64,000 nt of DNA, taken from Pogonophryne albipinna (Eukaryota > Chordata > Actinopteri > Perciformes > Artedidraconidae). Positions 46,609 through 58,973 of this stretch are shown here, piece after piece. The translations under genes and the position numbers were made by a program. The stretch covers positions 6,727,620 through 6,791,619 of the forward strand of contig CM053246.1 of the NCBI GenBank assembly GCA_028583405.1, read 5' to 3'. Each line of letters starts with the position of its first letter. The stretch's first letter is position 1. The notes below the pieces were generated by a model. That model had not been told where the DNA came from and did no database searches. It saw only the letters and a list, made by a program, of their open reading frames with translations.

Positions 46609-47385
46609 GTAAGTATAGTTTACTTTGTTTATTTATATTGTGCTGTTAGAAATTCATCTATCTTAACTTTAGCTAACGTCTGTTTTAACAACGTTAAGCA
46701 AGGGGAATTTGATGCCGGGTGTAACAGTCAACGTTAACTGGCCTAGTCTTGATATTAAGTTAGATATATCCTTACAGTTAAGTCCCCTGTTGGCTAAATA
46801 ATGATTGTGTTTACTATATTCCACAAAGAATGTCTTGAAACACCCAAGAGGGAAAGGTAACTATGTTGGCCATTCCTAAACCGACTAACATAATAACGCA
46901 ATAAGGGTGTTTAGTTTGGATATAAGTGTTCATTACATGTGACATGTGTTTCCACAATGCTCTTTGTCATTTATTCGACAAAATCATAATTTTGGGTGTT
47001 TTTTTGTCAGCACTGAGACTTGCACAACTTATCTGCATTCACAAGTGCTTTTCATTAAGCCCAGTAGAACCTCTTGCATGGCTGCTGGTATGTAAAACAA
47101 ACTATAGTTTAACACATTATAAGTTTAATTATTAGATTTGTTCCACCATGCCAAAGTTATCTTGGTTGCTTTGTTGCCAATCGAATTATAACGTAGGCAG
47201 GGTTTGTGTTTGAAGTCATGCAAAGTTATGTTTCTTGACTTGAGTTTGACAGTTGTCACCCTTTTCTTTTCCTCCTGGTTCATGTACCTTCTCTTTCTCT
47301 TCTCTGCCTTGCTGTTTTCTCCCTCTGTTCTTTCCCTGTAACTTTTGATAGTTTGGACGGTTCGCTGCCTCCATAGGATCCTGCC

Positions 47386-47518
47386 ATGGCTGACAGCAGC
47401 ATATTAACTTTAGGGACAGCTCGGAGTCTGTTGCTGGATTCTTCAGTCTGTGATTCGAGGATCGGCGAAACCACCAAGGAACATGTGTTCCTGGGCATGG
47501 CATATGAAGATGGGGAAG
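47386..47518 (+). CDS. ect2: ect2 first coding exon
   Basis: Acceptor CTGCCTCCATAG ends at 47376, nine bases before ATG 47386 in a good context (CTGCCATGG). Donor GTCAGT at 47519. Ends with one base of the next codon. Encodes MADSSILTLGTARSLLLDSS and 24 more residues ending YEDGE, as in ECT2 N-termini (MAxxSxLT...SLxxSSxxDS). This region is disordered and serine-rich. The start is chosen because it is the first in-frame ATG of the exon and matches the family. Confidence 0.92.
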
Positions 47519-48824
47519 GTCAGTTTTCAGGGGTTACCCATTTTTCCTCCTCTCCCATCATTTCCTCCCTCTTAACACAGTATATCTAAATACCCATGCG
47601 CATCAAATTTCAGCGTAGAATATATCCTCTTTAGTGTGTAATCTCATCCTTTCCCTATATTTGGTGAAGCCTGTTTGTTTTCAACCGAAAACACCATAAT
47701 TAATACATTCATTGATTCAAAAAATGCATTCAACTTCTCATATCAGACTATAGATTCATAGTAAAAAATACGCAGGTAAAATATGTCAGTAGAAAACAGC
47801 GTATGCAATCATTTGTGTCTACTTAATGTTCCAGGACGTGGAGTTTTATATCATATGTAATGCATTCGTGACACAAGTATTATTACGTCTGTTGGCTCTA
47901 ACTCTTGCTATCCATTAGTCAGACTGGCTGTGCTGACATCATCCATGTAATACGAAATAAACCTTATTTAGGGTGCGCCAGTGGAGCACGAGCAGCGTTG
48001 GCAAATGCTGAACCATAGTGGCAGACAATCAGTGGTGGACTATAACTAAATACGTTTACTCAAGTACACTACATTTATTTCACAGATTTTGATTATTAAT
48101 ACAAAATCTATATGAACTAATATATCATGCATTGTTATATGTTAAGCTACACAGTAGTATAAAAGGTCATTTAAATAAACCCCACTTTTACCAAGAGCAA
48201 CATTTAAAAATGATGAACACATTATTGCATCAAGAATTATAATAAAACAATTGAAAATATATAATGCCATTCTGCTTAACAAGGACTTGTACTTTTGGTA
48301 CTTTTCTAACTGAGCAACATGAACAAAGCTTTGACGCAGTCCGTCGTTGTTGTTATGGTCGTGAGGGCTGTTCATGATGGCGTTACTGATAAAATGCCTG
48401 GTGTTTGTTCAACTTGGGCACCAACTGCAAACCAAACTAGCACCAGCAGGGAACTAAAACAGGACTCATTTCAGCGGAAAAGGTGTATTAGATGTATTTC
48501 TAATTTTGAGTTTACCCTTATTGATATTTCATGGTTTGGAGGAAATGTTAGAGAACCACCTTTCAGTAAAACACAACACTGCTGAACATAAACTATATTC
48601 AAAATGTAGAATCAACACCAATCATAAACAGTTCAAAGTACAATTAAACCTTATAGAATATTAGGACATATATAGGACTTTATATTAATCCTCCTCACAA
48701 TTTCTTCATTAATGTTAAAGGTGTACTGGCTGTGCTGATAAGGAAAAAAGTCCAAGAGACAGTCTACCACTTTTCATCCCCCTTATTTGCCCTTGTTCAC
48801 TATGTCTCTCTTCATTTCTCTCAG
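47519..48824. other. ect2 intron 2, nothing recognised
   Basis: AT-rich with no identified repeat family or exon. The open frame at 48319-48585 has no recognisable features. Confidence 0.5.
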
Positions 48825-48904
48825 ACATGCTGCCAAAAGTGGAGACGAGGGTTATTCTTGTGGGAGAAGCTGGCAGAAATGGAGCGCTGGTCAAAGCACT
48901 GCAG
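48825..48904 (+). CDS. ect2: ect2 exon: BRCT0 start
   Basis: Acceptor CATTTCTCTCAG ends at 48824; donor GTACAT at 48905. Phase 1 to 0. Encodes DMLPKVETRVILVGEAGRNG and ALVKALQ, the first strand and helix of the N-terminal BRCT0 repeat (family sequence PxIETRVILVxEAGxxxxLxKAL). Confidence 0.94.
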
Positions 48905-50549
48905 GTACATCATTCCTATATTATTCCTGAAGGTCTGCTATTAGGTTGGCGGCCTTCACAATTTCAGCTTGTCAACATCACTGCTGTTCTTTGTTCGATA
49001 AGTAGGACATGGACACTCTTTTTTTTTTTGTAAAGGACACTCTGGATGCTTTAAACTTCCATAGAGGGAGAACTTTTTTCCATCGTTTGTTACATTTTTT
49101 CAGTGTTTCCACCCGCGGGTGTCGGGGTTGGAGAAATGCATCCTAAGCAGCAAAAAAAGTTATACAAAAATCCTCAATGGAAGGTGGTATAGACTTATGA
49201 GTTTAAAAAATAATTCCTTGTGCAGCTAGTTGATTATTCCTCTGTGTTCTTTGACAAAGGAATCTTTCAGCCACAGATATGAAACATTGTGTTATTCTTA
49301 AATCTAAAATGTGAAAACCTTTGTTTTGGATTTTTGATCGGACACAATGCAATACTTTATTGCATAACTTCTGGCTTTTTAAAATGTTGATGATTTTTCT
49401 CTTTTTTTTACTATCTTGTAGACCAAACTATTCATTGTAAAACATCTTTTGTAGATTTAATTGATAGTGAAATTCAATCAATTGCAGCCCCAAAACCAAC
49501 TCGATTAGAACATTTACCTTATTTTGTTGAAAGTAACCATTCTTATTGCCCTTTTAATAATTCTTATGAACAATATAGCTAGTGACAAATGGACTTTTTG
49601 TTTCTGAAAGTCGCCTTTTGCTGCCACAAGAAATCCACAATAGGCCCCTAAATATGTAGTTACACATTACGGATGGCACTTTTCCTAACCCACATGAAGT
49701 TTAATGTCTCGGAGAAAGGAAGGATCTTTTCCCAAGTGATAAATCTGGTTTAACACTTTTACCTAGTCATATATATGTTTTTCTTGCTGCTGCATGCTGA
49801 GAGGCATCTGAGTGCCTCAGTTAGTAGTTACCCGTTTTTTTTTTTCAATTCTCAATTTTGTACTTGTTTAGCCTACAAAAGAAACATCTTTATTTTTGAG
49901 TTTATGTAAGGAAGAAGTGCACACACGTTCTTACAGTCTGTTGCTGTGCCTCACAACCTGCCTGTCTGTGGAGATAAGGCATGGTAATACAGGAGTCTGG
50001 GTGTAATATGTGACAGCCTGCAGAGCCTCTACACCCTACAGTATTAAAGTGTAGCTTTTGCATTCAAATGAGTGACTTGTGATTTCCGTTAACAGCTGCT
50101 AGCTGTTTCTGGTTTGTTTACATCCCAGTCATTCTCCGCTCCCTGACTGCCATATCAGCCCAACAAAGATTATAAGCTCGCTACACAGCTCAGTACACAA
50201 CCCCACCAAGCTAACAGGACCTTACATCAACTGTCTGAAAAGAGAGAAGGTTATTTCTTCCAGTTTGCTTAAAATCTTTGCAAAGAATCAGACGAATAAG
50301 CAGGGTGTCCGCGGGGTCTTAAAAAGTATTAAAAGTTGATAAATCAATTTAGCGAAAATTAAGGCTATTAAAAAGTATTAAACGGCATTTTCCAAGGTAT
50401 TAAGAAGGTCCACAGCAACGACAACATGAAACACCCTTTAATTTACTGAAACAACATGTCGGGAAACCCCCTCAAGGTGGCCCCATGCATAGCGTGCCAT
50501 AAAATGCTGCTTCTTATTTTAAGTTTCATTGCCTTGCTCCGCTCTGTGG

Positions 50550-50850
50550 GGGGGGGGGTTTAATCTGCTGGTGGACTACCTGAGAGATATACAGCAGGAG
50601 AACACGCCGTCCACCGCGGAGAATAAACAGAAGGGCAACCATGACAACCATGCTCCGGGATCTTCTTCGCTGCTTTTGGTGTATTTTGTGGCGGCAGCAG
50701 CGCCACTTACAGGCCTGGCATATGTTCTACAGCGTTTCCAGCATTTCCAGCGGTCTAGTGTGAACGGACACGTTAATGCGTGTGAACGGAAGACTTTTTT
50801 GCGTTTGCGTATGCGTTTTACTGTATGCGTCCTCATGGGGCCGGGGTCTA
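50550..50850 (+). mobile_element. Dispersed DNA element, inverted relative to 35140-35600
   Basis: CTGCTGGTGGACTACCTGAG, TTTTGGTGTATTTTGTGGCGG and ACTTACAGGCCTGGCATATG match the 35-kb copy in reverse complement. It is preceded by a G-run. No coding capacity recognised. Confidence 0.55.
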
Positions 50851-51421
50851 AGCCAAACTATATCCGGTCACAGAGATCTGCTATTTTAAAGTAAGGTCAA
50901 CACATATCGACCCTAAATATAGTCTATATTAAGAACGAGAAAAGTCTTAACATATATATCGTTTTTTGTAAACATATGACAAATGTGTGAGGGTGATGAC
51001 GTCAGAGCATCGTCCTATGTGCCGGGCTTAGCCCCGGACAGCCCCAGCCCAATTTAACCCCTGGGTATTTGTGAGGGAGCTCCTATATGGCATTACCCCG
51101 CTGAAGCTCACCAAAGTTTAATATATTTCATAGTTCAAAATGTTGTCAATTGTTTTGTTTATTGGTCAAATACTAGTTTCTAATGGTTTCTGAGGAGTTT
51201 TACTGGAATGAAAGAGCACAGAGTACAGAAGCAACAAAGCAGCATACTGCATTAAACCTGACCTTCACAGAGAGGTTGAAGTTCATGTGGAGAGGAGGCT
51301 TCAGTAGTCTGTCTGCACTCTGTTTAGTTCTGCTATCAATCAATCAATATAGTCAATGTGAGGTAAAGTGTGTCGCCAATGTAACCGGTTAGAACTCGAA
51401 GTTGCGATGAGGTCTTAAAAT

Positions 51422-52257
51422 TAGTGGTGCACGATAATTATCGGCCCGATAATTATCGGTCCGATATTAGGAATTATGACGTCATCCCGATAAAAGTATT
51501 AATAGCCCAGATAATATAAAATATATTTTTTGGGTAAAAAAAAAGAAAAAGATACTGCGGTGTGGGTGGATTGGGATGAGGGGCGCTTGTTTTTCACTCG
51601 GCTCCTCCCGTTTTGCCAGTACTGTGGTATTAGTGGTTTAGGAAGAGGGGAGTCTTTCACAAATCCAGCGCTCCCTAACTCATGCCTGGCTGTGACGTAA
51701 ATGGTGTGCGGCCGTGAAGCCAGGACAGTAAACAAACATGTCGTCGGTAGTATGGGACTATTTCAAAGTTTCAGAGTTAGATAGTTCGCTTGCTATTTGT
51801 ATTAACAAATGCAATGCAGAAGTTCCACGAGGAGGGAACAAGGCAACGAGCTATAATACTTCCAACCTGATTAGTCACCTGAAACATCGCCATCGCTACG
51901 ATGGTGTGTTAAAAGCGTACGAAGACGCCTGCGCTGCTAAACTAGCGGCGAATCCAAAGCCAGCTGCAAAGGCACCGGGGCTTTTACCTATCGACGAGGC
52001 TTTTGAAAAAGGCAAGAACTTTATTTGGGAAAATAAATATGGTCACTTTGAAGAGTCAAAACTGTTCTTGGCTTTGTTTTGTTCATAGTAGTAATGCTCA
52101 TGTCATTTGCTCACTACTAGTCTTTTTTTTACCACCAGGTGTGCAAAAACTACAGGTACATTTAATATATATATATATTATATTATTATCGGTATCGGTC
52201 TTGAGAAGCAGGAAGTTATCGGTATCGGTTTCAAAAAACCAATATCGTGCATCCCTA
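51422..52257. mobile_element. hAT element with BED-finger gene fragment, 8-bp TSD CTTAAAAT
   Basis: Ends TAGTGGTGCACGATAAT and ATATCGTGCATCCCTA are imperfectly inverted; flanks CTTAAAAT at 51414-51421 and 52258-52265 are identical. The undisturbed target (GTCTTAAAATGTATGG) is preserved in the sister copy near 62.43 kb, which proves the insertion. Confidence 0.92.
51738..52088 (+). pseudogene. hAT transposase N-terminal fragment with BED zinc finger (ZBED-like)
   Basis: MSSVVWDYFKVSELDSSLAI then C-I-N-K-C, RGGNKATSYNTSNLISHLKH and RHR. This is the BED pattern (aromatic pair WDYF, Cys pair, NLxxHLxxxH). The first Cys pair has three residues between instead of the usual two. After DEAFEKGKNFIWEN the frame soon stops; the catalytic core and dimerisation region are missing. 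The fragment probably moved in trans. Confidence 0.75.
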
Positions 52258-52341
52258 CTTAAAATGTATGGAAAGGGTCTTAAAAAAGGTCTTAAAAGGT
52301 ATTAAATTTGACTTCAGGATTCCTGCATATACCCTGATAAG

Positions 52342-53305
52342 GCAATTCATTGATATAATCATATGGCTGGGCCTCCCCGGGTGCATGTCCTCTGTGGCAG
52401 TCTGACAGTTCGCTGCGCTTTCTGGATTTTGCTGCTTTCCAGGGCAAAATTAGCAAACCTCTTACCTGCTGAGTTATATTCTAGAAATAGTACATTTGTA
52501 TTGATGATCATCCTCCCAGTGTTGTCATGTTTCCTTGAAACAAACTAAAAGTATACCTGGTCAGGCTGTTGAAACATATAGCATACAACATCCTGTCAGA
52601 ATGGGGACACTTCCCATGGGGAAAGGTACATGTCTATCACTGCGTGTTTGTGTCTGCCCCAGTAAGCCGCCCAGGTTTCTGTCTTTGAGTAGCGCCATGT
52701 GAAGGTGATTTGAAGGCGTGGCGGAGACTTAAGTGCTGCGACAATGACTTCTCCCCAGGTCTCCCGAGGCTGTCACTTCTGAAGGCTCCCAGCTTAAATC
52801 ATCTATTTCTCCCTGCTAATCAGCCACACGGCCACAACCAAAGACATCCGCCGCCAGCTCCATCAGAGCTCTCTCGATTGCCTGCCTGACCGCCCGCTGC
52901 CATCACTCATGCAAGCCACGGAAAAAGAGAAGCCCCCCTACCATTCCTTTGCGCCTGTCCTCGGTTTTTCCTCCCCTTCCTCCTCCGGGCTTTGAACTTT
53001 TATATACATTTTTAAGAGAAATTCCATCTCCTCCCCAGCCCACCCCCTGTGAGGCTTGATACTCGTTTGAAGTCACTGTCTTAGGACTTTGCAAGGACAC
53101 GGACCCCACCTTATCTCTTCCACCCCGCCTCCTTTCTGAATCTTAAAACCTGGCCATCCTAGCTTTTGTCCGCAAGTCCTGGTTAATTTATATGAATTTG
53201 TCCGTGGCTTTCTCTTTTTGTCATTCTCTTTCTCAACCTTCTGTCCTTTCCCTCCTTTCAAATACCAGTGTTTGACATCCACTTCCTGCTGCTTGGTTTT
53301 CACAG
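52342..53305. other. ect2 intron, nothing recognised
   Basis: CT-rich towards the acceptor at 53305. No repeat family identified. Confidence 0.5.
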
Positions 53306-53398
53306 GCCATCAGAGTAATGGAGGTACCGGTGGTAAAGATAAGAGAAGGGGAGGCAGGAGCCGAGGAGAAAACCATGATCAAATCTCTAGTCAATATG
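53306..53398 (+). CDS. ect2: ect2 exon: BRCT0 middle
   Basis: Acceptor GGTTTTCACAG ends at 53305; donor GTACAG at 53399. Phase 0 to 0, 31 codons. Encodes AIRVMEVPVVKIREGEAGAE and EKTMIKSLVNM, matching the KIMEVPVIKIxE...KSVINM segment of ECT2. The intron that follows (53399-54787) contains nothing recognised. Confidence 0.95.
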
Positions 53399-54787
53399 GT
53401 ACAGTACGCTGTATGCCTCTCCGTGTTACTGTCTGACACTTTGATGGGGACTGGGATGTGCTGCATGACTCTTAATTCACACTGGGTACTCACTCAATCA
53501 CCGTGCATGTCCAAATCACTGATATGGAATTAATTGGTGGGTGGATATTCAAATATATGTGATGTAATACATGATAACAGAGATTTGCACCAAAAAAAAG
53601 AGTAATATTGAAGTCATTTAAGATCATTTCTTCATTGCATTTGAAAATGGGCAGTTTCCATCTGTTAAAAGTTGCAAGAAGACCCATTTGATGCAAATTT
53701 AATTAGAAAGGTAATTAACCATGTAACTAAAGCTTTGGATTTTTGAGTGTCCTCTCCTGTGAATTATGTGTGAATTAGCTTCCTCTCTAAGACTGAGTTA
53801 AGAAGATTGATAACAATCTCAACTTTACATACCTAAAGTCAGGATGTGGTAACAATTTGTTCCTCTGGCCTTCAGCAAGTCTGCAGCTACAGTGTGGTTT
53901 GCCAGATACATTTCTTTGTATGAACACATAAAACACACAAAATAAGACATGTTCACTAGCTAGCTGTAGAAGCATTCGTAGGTGTATTTTTTTTAACATT
54001 GGACAGAACAAAGCCATCTGTTTTAACTTGATTCAGATTTTAAGCTAACATTGGTATCAATCTTCCCATATCACTTTTAGAAATGAAGCCATAAGATGTT
54101 TGTACCATAATGCTTAACTATTCTCACAGTTCTCTAAAGGTATGTGGATCGTAACATTGTAATAACCAATGTAATTCTAACTGTGTGTATGTGTCACTTT
54201 CTTCTGTGTCATCTACTGGATGTAATTTGTCTTTTATGCAGGTTTACAGGTATTCACTCCGGCACTTGATTCAAACAGTTCTATTCTGTTTCAAATTAGC
54301 GCAATCTCTCCTTTTACAGTGCAGCGTATGTCTCTAATGTCTGTAATGGTATTGACAGATTATCTGACCTTAGTACATTGTCAGGAAGGACACATATTTA
54401 ACAGAAAACAAGGAAAATCTTAATTAAAAAAACAGCTTACTGACTTTCTGCTTCTTGTGATGCAACATATATAATGGCCTGCACTTCAGTAAAGAACTAG
54501 GTCGAATTCAACAGTCTAGAAAAGGTTGTGCAATTTAAGTCTTAGTGTTTAATGATAGTTTAATTCCAGCATAATCAATTAGTTTCCTCTCTCTAACGTT
54601 TACCAATAACAGGAAAAATGCTTATAATATAAACTAATCAACTACAACCAGCCTCAATAACAAGGCTAACCAACCCTTGATTCACTGCTAATTTGCTGAA
54701 TAATCGCACTCTTCTGTATGTTGCATTACCTTTAGTTGTCCATCGTGAACTGTTCCGGTACTAAATCCTGTGATTCTTCCTATTCAG

Positions 54788-54970
54788 GACATCAACACCC
54801 CTTGCATTATGACAGACAGCATCCAGGAGTTTGCAGATGGAGAGAACACTGATTTTGAGACGGTGTTCGTCCTCACAGACTTTGATTCTCCTGACTACAG
54901 CTACCTCTACAAACGGGACAACCGCATCGTCGGGCCTCCTGTCGTGCTGCGCTGCGCTGCAAAGGGGGAA
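54788..54970 (+). CDS. ect2: ect2 exon: BRCT0 end
   Basis: Acceptor TCTTCCTATTCAG ends at 54787; donor GTAAGT at 54971. Phase 0, 61 codons. Encodes DINTPCIMTDSIQEFADGEN and later FETVFVLTDFDSPDYSYLYK, then RIVGPPVVLRCAAKGE. The VFVxTDF and R-x-x-GPPVVL motifs are characteristic of ECT2 between BRCT0 and BRCT1. Confidence 0.96.
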
Positions 54971-55174
54971 GTAAGTAACTGATTCACCACATATTTATTA
55001 GAATCTCTGGGGAATGAAATGTTTCACAGACATGTATTCTGGAAGAAATGAATTTCAGCAGAATATCTCAAAGTGGAATTTCCCCCTAAAAGCTATGCCT
55101 CTTAAACCTTTTCAACCTGAAATTAAGAATATACTGAAATGTACTTGAGTGGAGGAACCACCAGATGCAGGCCT

Positions 55175-55781
55175 TAAGGCCCGGACACACCAATCTGACA
55201 CCAAAGAACTGACACAGACGGACCCCGACTGTTGCGTCGCCTCGCGTCTCTGCGTCTTGGCGTCTTGGCCATGTGTCGCACTGGAACACACCGCAAAGAC
55301 TTCAGGCGACGGCCAAGAAGCACGTACGAACTGCGCATGCGTGAGTGGCAATAACTCTCCTTACCAGCAGGCGGCGGTAGTGTGTATTCGTCATTCAAAA
55401 GAGGCAACAACCGGAAGACAGACTGCGTGATAACCGAGAGAAGAAGAACAGACTGCGTGATATAAACAAACAACAAATAGCGTGTGCGTTCCATTTTCAC
55501 TCTACAGCGAGAAGCTCGTGGGGCTTTCCCGAACCTGTGTCGAGAGCTGGAGTTAAATGAAATCTCAGATTTGCCTTCTTAATAGTTTGTTTGGGTCCCT
55601 CACTTCCGTTTCGCTTCTCATGCACTGATTCGCTAGCTGAACAGCCAATCAGAGGGATTTCTTTAGCCGACGGCCCGGCTGAAAAGACCTGACGGTGCGG
55701 GACACACCAATCTGAGTAGGGCGTGTCGACGCTCATCGTCGGCCTGACGCCGATAATCGGCCTGGTGTGTCTGTGCCTTTA
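55175..55781. mobile_element. MITE with TAAGGC(C)C..GGACACACCA termini
   Basis: TAAGGCCCGGACACACCA (55175-55192) and TGGTGTGTCTGTGCCTTTA (55763-55781) form imperfect inverted ends. GGACACACCAATCTGA occurs again internally at 55699. No clear target duplication. Frames in it are artefacts. Confidence 0.65.
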
Positions 55782-56299
55782 GATGAAACTAAGGTTTGGC
55801 ACGGGGTGATGAACAGCTGTCTGTCTGACAGAGACTTTACATTGGATTCTGATGTAGAACATGAACAATAGGTCCTGACTGTAGCTCCTCACATTTGTCA
55901 GCAGAAGACAGGACAGATATACATGCAGGTCTAGACTGCGTTACAGGGTCTCTTAAAATTGTATCAACTGTATTGTAACTGTTTTTTCCGTATGGCAACT
56001 ATTCTGTTGAATTCACTATTTATGTTACACTTTTTTTGTTAAAAACTCGGAGTACCAACTCATCGAGGAGAATAGAGTGGTGAGGTGATGATGCATTTGT
56101 TTAAAGGACCAGGCAGTGATTATAACAAAGGCTCCCTCAGCTAAGAGCTGAGACAATTGGATTGTTCCTCTTGGATTTTGGAATATTGAAGAAAATAATG
56201 TCTTTTGCACGCAGAAGTTTTTTATACTTAAACTTGTTGTTCGGCAGGATAATCTCTACATACAAGCATAAAGGCTATCAGAAGAAGTAAATAGCTATG

Positions 56300-56594
56300 C
56301 TATAAAGGGGTTACATCATGGTGACATGACTTCACGTCACCACCACTAAGCTAAAGGCGGCTAAAGCTGTGCATGGTTAGGTTTAGTCACTTGTAAGCAA
56401 CCTCTGATTTTATAGCGCATAACATCTTTACATTCACAGTGGCATATTTTATGTAATAGAATAAAATATATATTTAAAACAAAAGGGTGTTTGTATTTAC
56501 CACATACCTTATTTTGCTAATTTAACCATAAACACATACACATTACTAAATTGCTAACTCATTACATGGTTGAAGAATCATTCCTGCACCACTC
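56300..56594. mobile_element. Truncated MITE (GAGTGGTGCAG family), copy 3
   Basis: CACCACTAAGCTAAAGGCGG and the right end CCTGCACCACTCC match the copies at 15.6 and 26.9 kb. The left terminus is lost. The stretch 55782-56299 holds nothing else recognised. Confidence 0.6.
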
Positions 56595-56686
56595 CATAGC
56601 TGAAGGACAGACTACCTCAACCTTAAGCTATTGTTTGCACTGCTAGGATAATCAGAACCCATTCAATGTTATTTATCATGATAAAC

Positions 56687-56710
56687 ACACACACACACAC
56701 ACACACACAC
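56687..56710 (+). repeat. (CA)n microsatellite split by a transposon
   Basis: Twelve CA units, continuing after the inserted element at 57514. Confidence 0.9.
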
Positions 56711-57513
56711 TAGGGATCGACCGATATGGCTTTTTCAAGGCCGATACCGATTATTAGTAATCAAGGAGACCGATAACCGATATACATTTGCAGTAAAATC
56801 AGAAAATCTTGGTGTCAAAATGTAGAATAACACAAACTCCAACACAACTTCTTTGAAATGCATTTAAGCATATATTATGTTTAATGAACTTTTAAACATC
56901 TTACAACTGGTTTCCTCTCTGTGCCCTTTTCTTTAGTGCAGCCATCTGCTATGAGTTAGAGAGAGACAGAGAGTTAAAAGTGGGGCTGCAGGCTGACATG
57001 CTTAACTAACAATAATGCTTAATTTATTATATCAAAACAATGCCTGTCTATCTAGCATAAAATCCCAATAAGCTGCTAGCAACTGCAAAACACTAGTGCT
57101 AGCTAATGTTTTGCAAAATATTAAAAGTGAGGCTATTACAGTAGACCTAACTTTAGTATAGCAGCCTCACTTCTAATATTTTGCTAAACATTTGCTAGAT
57201 AATGAGCTTCACATATCAACCTGAACAACTGCGACCCACTCGCAGCCCCCCCCCCCCTGCCTTCGCACCTGCATGTAATCTGAGAAGGTCCCACCTCTCT
57301 GGCTGGCTCCCGCCCGGAAAATCTTCAGTGTTGATTGACACTTCAGTAATAGCCTATCAGATAGCGCTGTGGGCGGGACATTGCTCGTGTACACAGAGTG
57401 GTGACTGCAGCCAGAGAAACGGCCGCATCAGAGCCAAAGTTTTATCGGCAATTTGATTAAAAAAAAGGCTGATACCGATAATCGGTCAAATGCGGAATAT
57501 CGGTCGACCCCTA
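56711..57513. mobile_element. hAT-type MITE inserted in a CA repeat, TSD ACACACAC
   Basis: TAGGGATCGACCGATAT and ATATCGGTCGACCCCTA are 17-bp inverted ends with one mismatch. The flanking 8-mers are both ACACACAC, but this is uninformative within a CA repeat. GATACCGAT(T/A)AT subterminal repeats occur at both ends. From 57522 to 57859 nothing else was recognised. Confidence 0.85.
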
Positions 57514-58113
57514 ACACACACACTCACTAACTATTCTCTTCCTCCACCAACCTCACTGTCACTCATTACTGTACTGTGGGCAGAACTGGTTTTCAAGTCA
57601 TGGTGTCAGATTAGCAGCTAAATTAAAGCATATTTATGAAACAGCCAGCACACACATACACACACTTATCTCCCTCTTTAACTGCACCTGCGTGTGTTAA
57701 ACACAACCTGCACACTGAGGTATAACTTTAGTTAAATAAACATCTTGTAAAAATCACAAAAGATGCCTTTGCCCTGTGGAAACCCCGTACTTAAAGAGCA
57801 ACTTGCAGGTTAGACACACCAGTGAATAAATGTGTAGGAAAATGATGTATACACTAGATCAGGGGTACTCAAATACAAATCTTAAAGGTCCAAAATAAAT
57901 GTTTCAATAAGACAAAGGTCCGTTTATTACGGTCATTCAAACTTTTAAACAATTGCAACAAGATTCTTAACACGAGGTTGCAAAAACAAAAATAATCTGT
58001 ATGCAGCAGTTTTCATTGTTATTGTGTCTGTGCTTGATCCCTCAGAGTTGCAGTGTAAGAGCTGCACAGTTATGAATAAAGGCAGCTGGACCCTCTTTCA
58101 TTCAGCATTACCA

Positions 58114-58314
58114 TTATTGCTTTATGTCTTGCCCCCTTGTGTGTCCACTGAGGTTCGTCAGGCCCAACACATCTTCAACAAACTCCCCCTTTGCCTCATC
58201 ATAAAAACTCACAAACACCAGCAACTGAGCATTGTCAGTGGTGTCAGTGGACTCACCCACAGCTAAGGAAATGCACTGTGCATTTTTTATTTCATCACAA
58301 AGCTGATTAATCAA
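58114..58314 (-). pseudogene. hAT transposase fragment (ZBED5/GTF2IRD2-like)
   Basis: NAQCISLAVGESTDTTDNAQ and LLVFVSFYDEAKGEFVED, then LGLTNLSGHTRG. This is the start of the RNase H-like catalytic core of Charlie-type transposases (SLAVDESTD): the aspartate expected before ESTD is here glycine (VGESTD). This is a catalytic-position change and the piece is isolated, so it is inactive. Confidence 0.75.
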
Positions 58315-58688
58315 ATCACCAGCCAGTATTTATGTTCTTCTGATTGCTGTGGAATCTGAGAGGGGGATTTGCTTGATTTGATCTGTTATTTCCTCTTTTT
58401 GTTTGCCTTCAACATGGTCTCCATCACTTCAGTCATGCATTCTTTTATACTTCAGTTATTATCCAGTGGAATGTCCTTACCTACTGGCCTAGTTAAATCA
58501 AAGTGGTTACTTTTTTTTGGCTGGGCAGTGTAGTTTTACACACAGTCTTATTTGACTTTCTCAGGACTTAAAACTGTTTTTTGTGGGCAGACCCCCTCAA
58601 AGAAAAAAATATATTTACACACGTAAGGTCATCATCTTAATAGTTTTGTATGCTCATCCGTGAGCAGAGCATCAAGTTGACATGTCTA

Positions 58689-58973
58689 TTACAGCTGAAT
58701 GCGGCGATTACCATTTTGTTCAGCAAAACGCCTCACAAACGTATTAAGATCAACAGCTTTAGTGCGTTTTGATTCAATGCTGAGTACAGCCAAACTGACA
58801 GCCTCTTCTCTGTCAGACCGCAAATACCTCATTCCTTCAGTGCTTGGGTCCGAATGCTTCTCGTTTTGCGTCGTCCCGTTCAAATGAAATCGCCGCCAAT
58901 CATATGTCCACGCTCGCGCCAGGACCGGGGGAGGGGTTACATGACGTGCATCTTGTGCTGCATTCACTTGCAC
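58689..58973 (-). pseudogene. Second transposase-like fragment of the same remnant
   Basis: LRSDREEAVSLAVLSIESKR and TKAVDLNTFVRRFAEQN on the minus strand, resembling the C-terminal part of proteins related to GTF2IRD2/ZBED transposases. It lies upstream of the core fragment on the minus strand, so the order is rearranged or this is a separate piece. Confidence 0.5.

Larger units (their letters stand above)
50301..52336. mobile_element. CAGGGTGTCC...ATACCCTG element, copy 1, 5-bp TSD ATAAG
   Basis: Starts CAGGGTGTCCGCGGGGTCTT and ends CCTGCATATACCCTG; flanks ATAAG at 50296-50300 and 52337-52341 are identical. Both ends are nearly identical to the 530-bp copy at 61971-62500, but the interior here is expanded by other insertions (about 50.45-50.88 kb, and the hAT at 51422). 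A 5-bp duplication with CAGGG ends is compatible with a hAT5-type group. The intron 48905-50295 shows nothing else recognised. Confidence 0.88.

Noticed and set aside
56703..57521. 8-bp TSD ACACACAC as proof of hAT insertion
   Set aside because: The target is a CA repeat, so identical flanks are expected by chance; classification rests on the TIRs alone.
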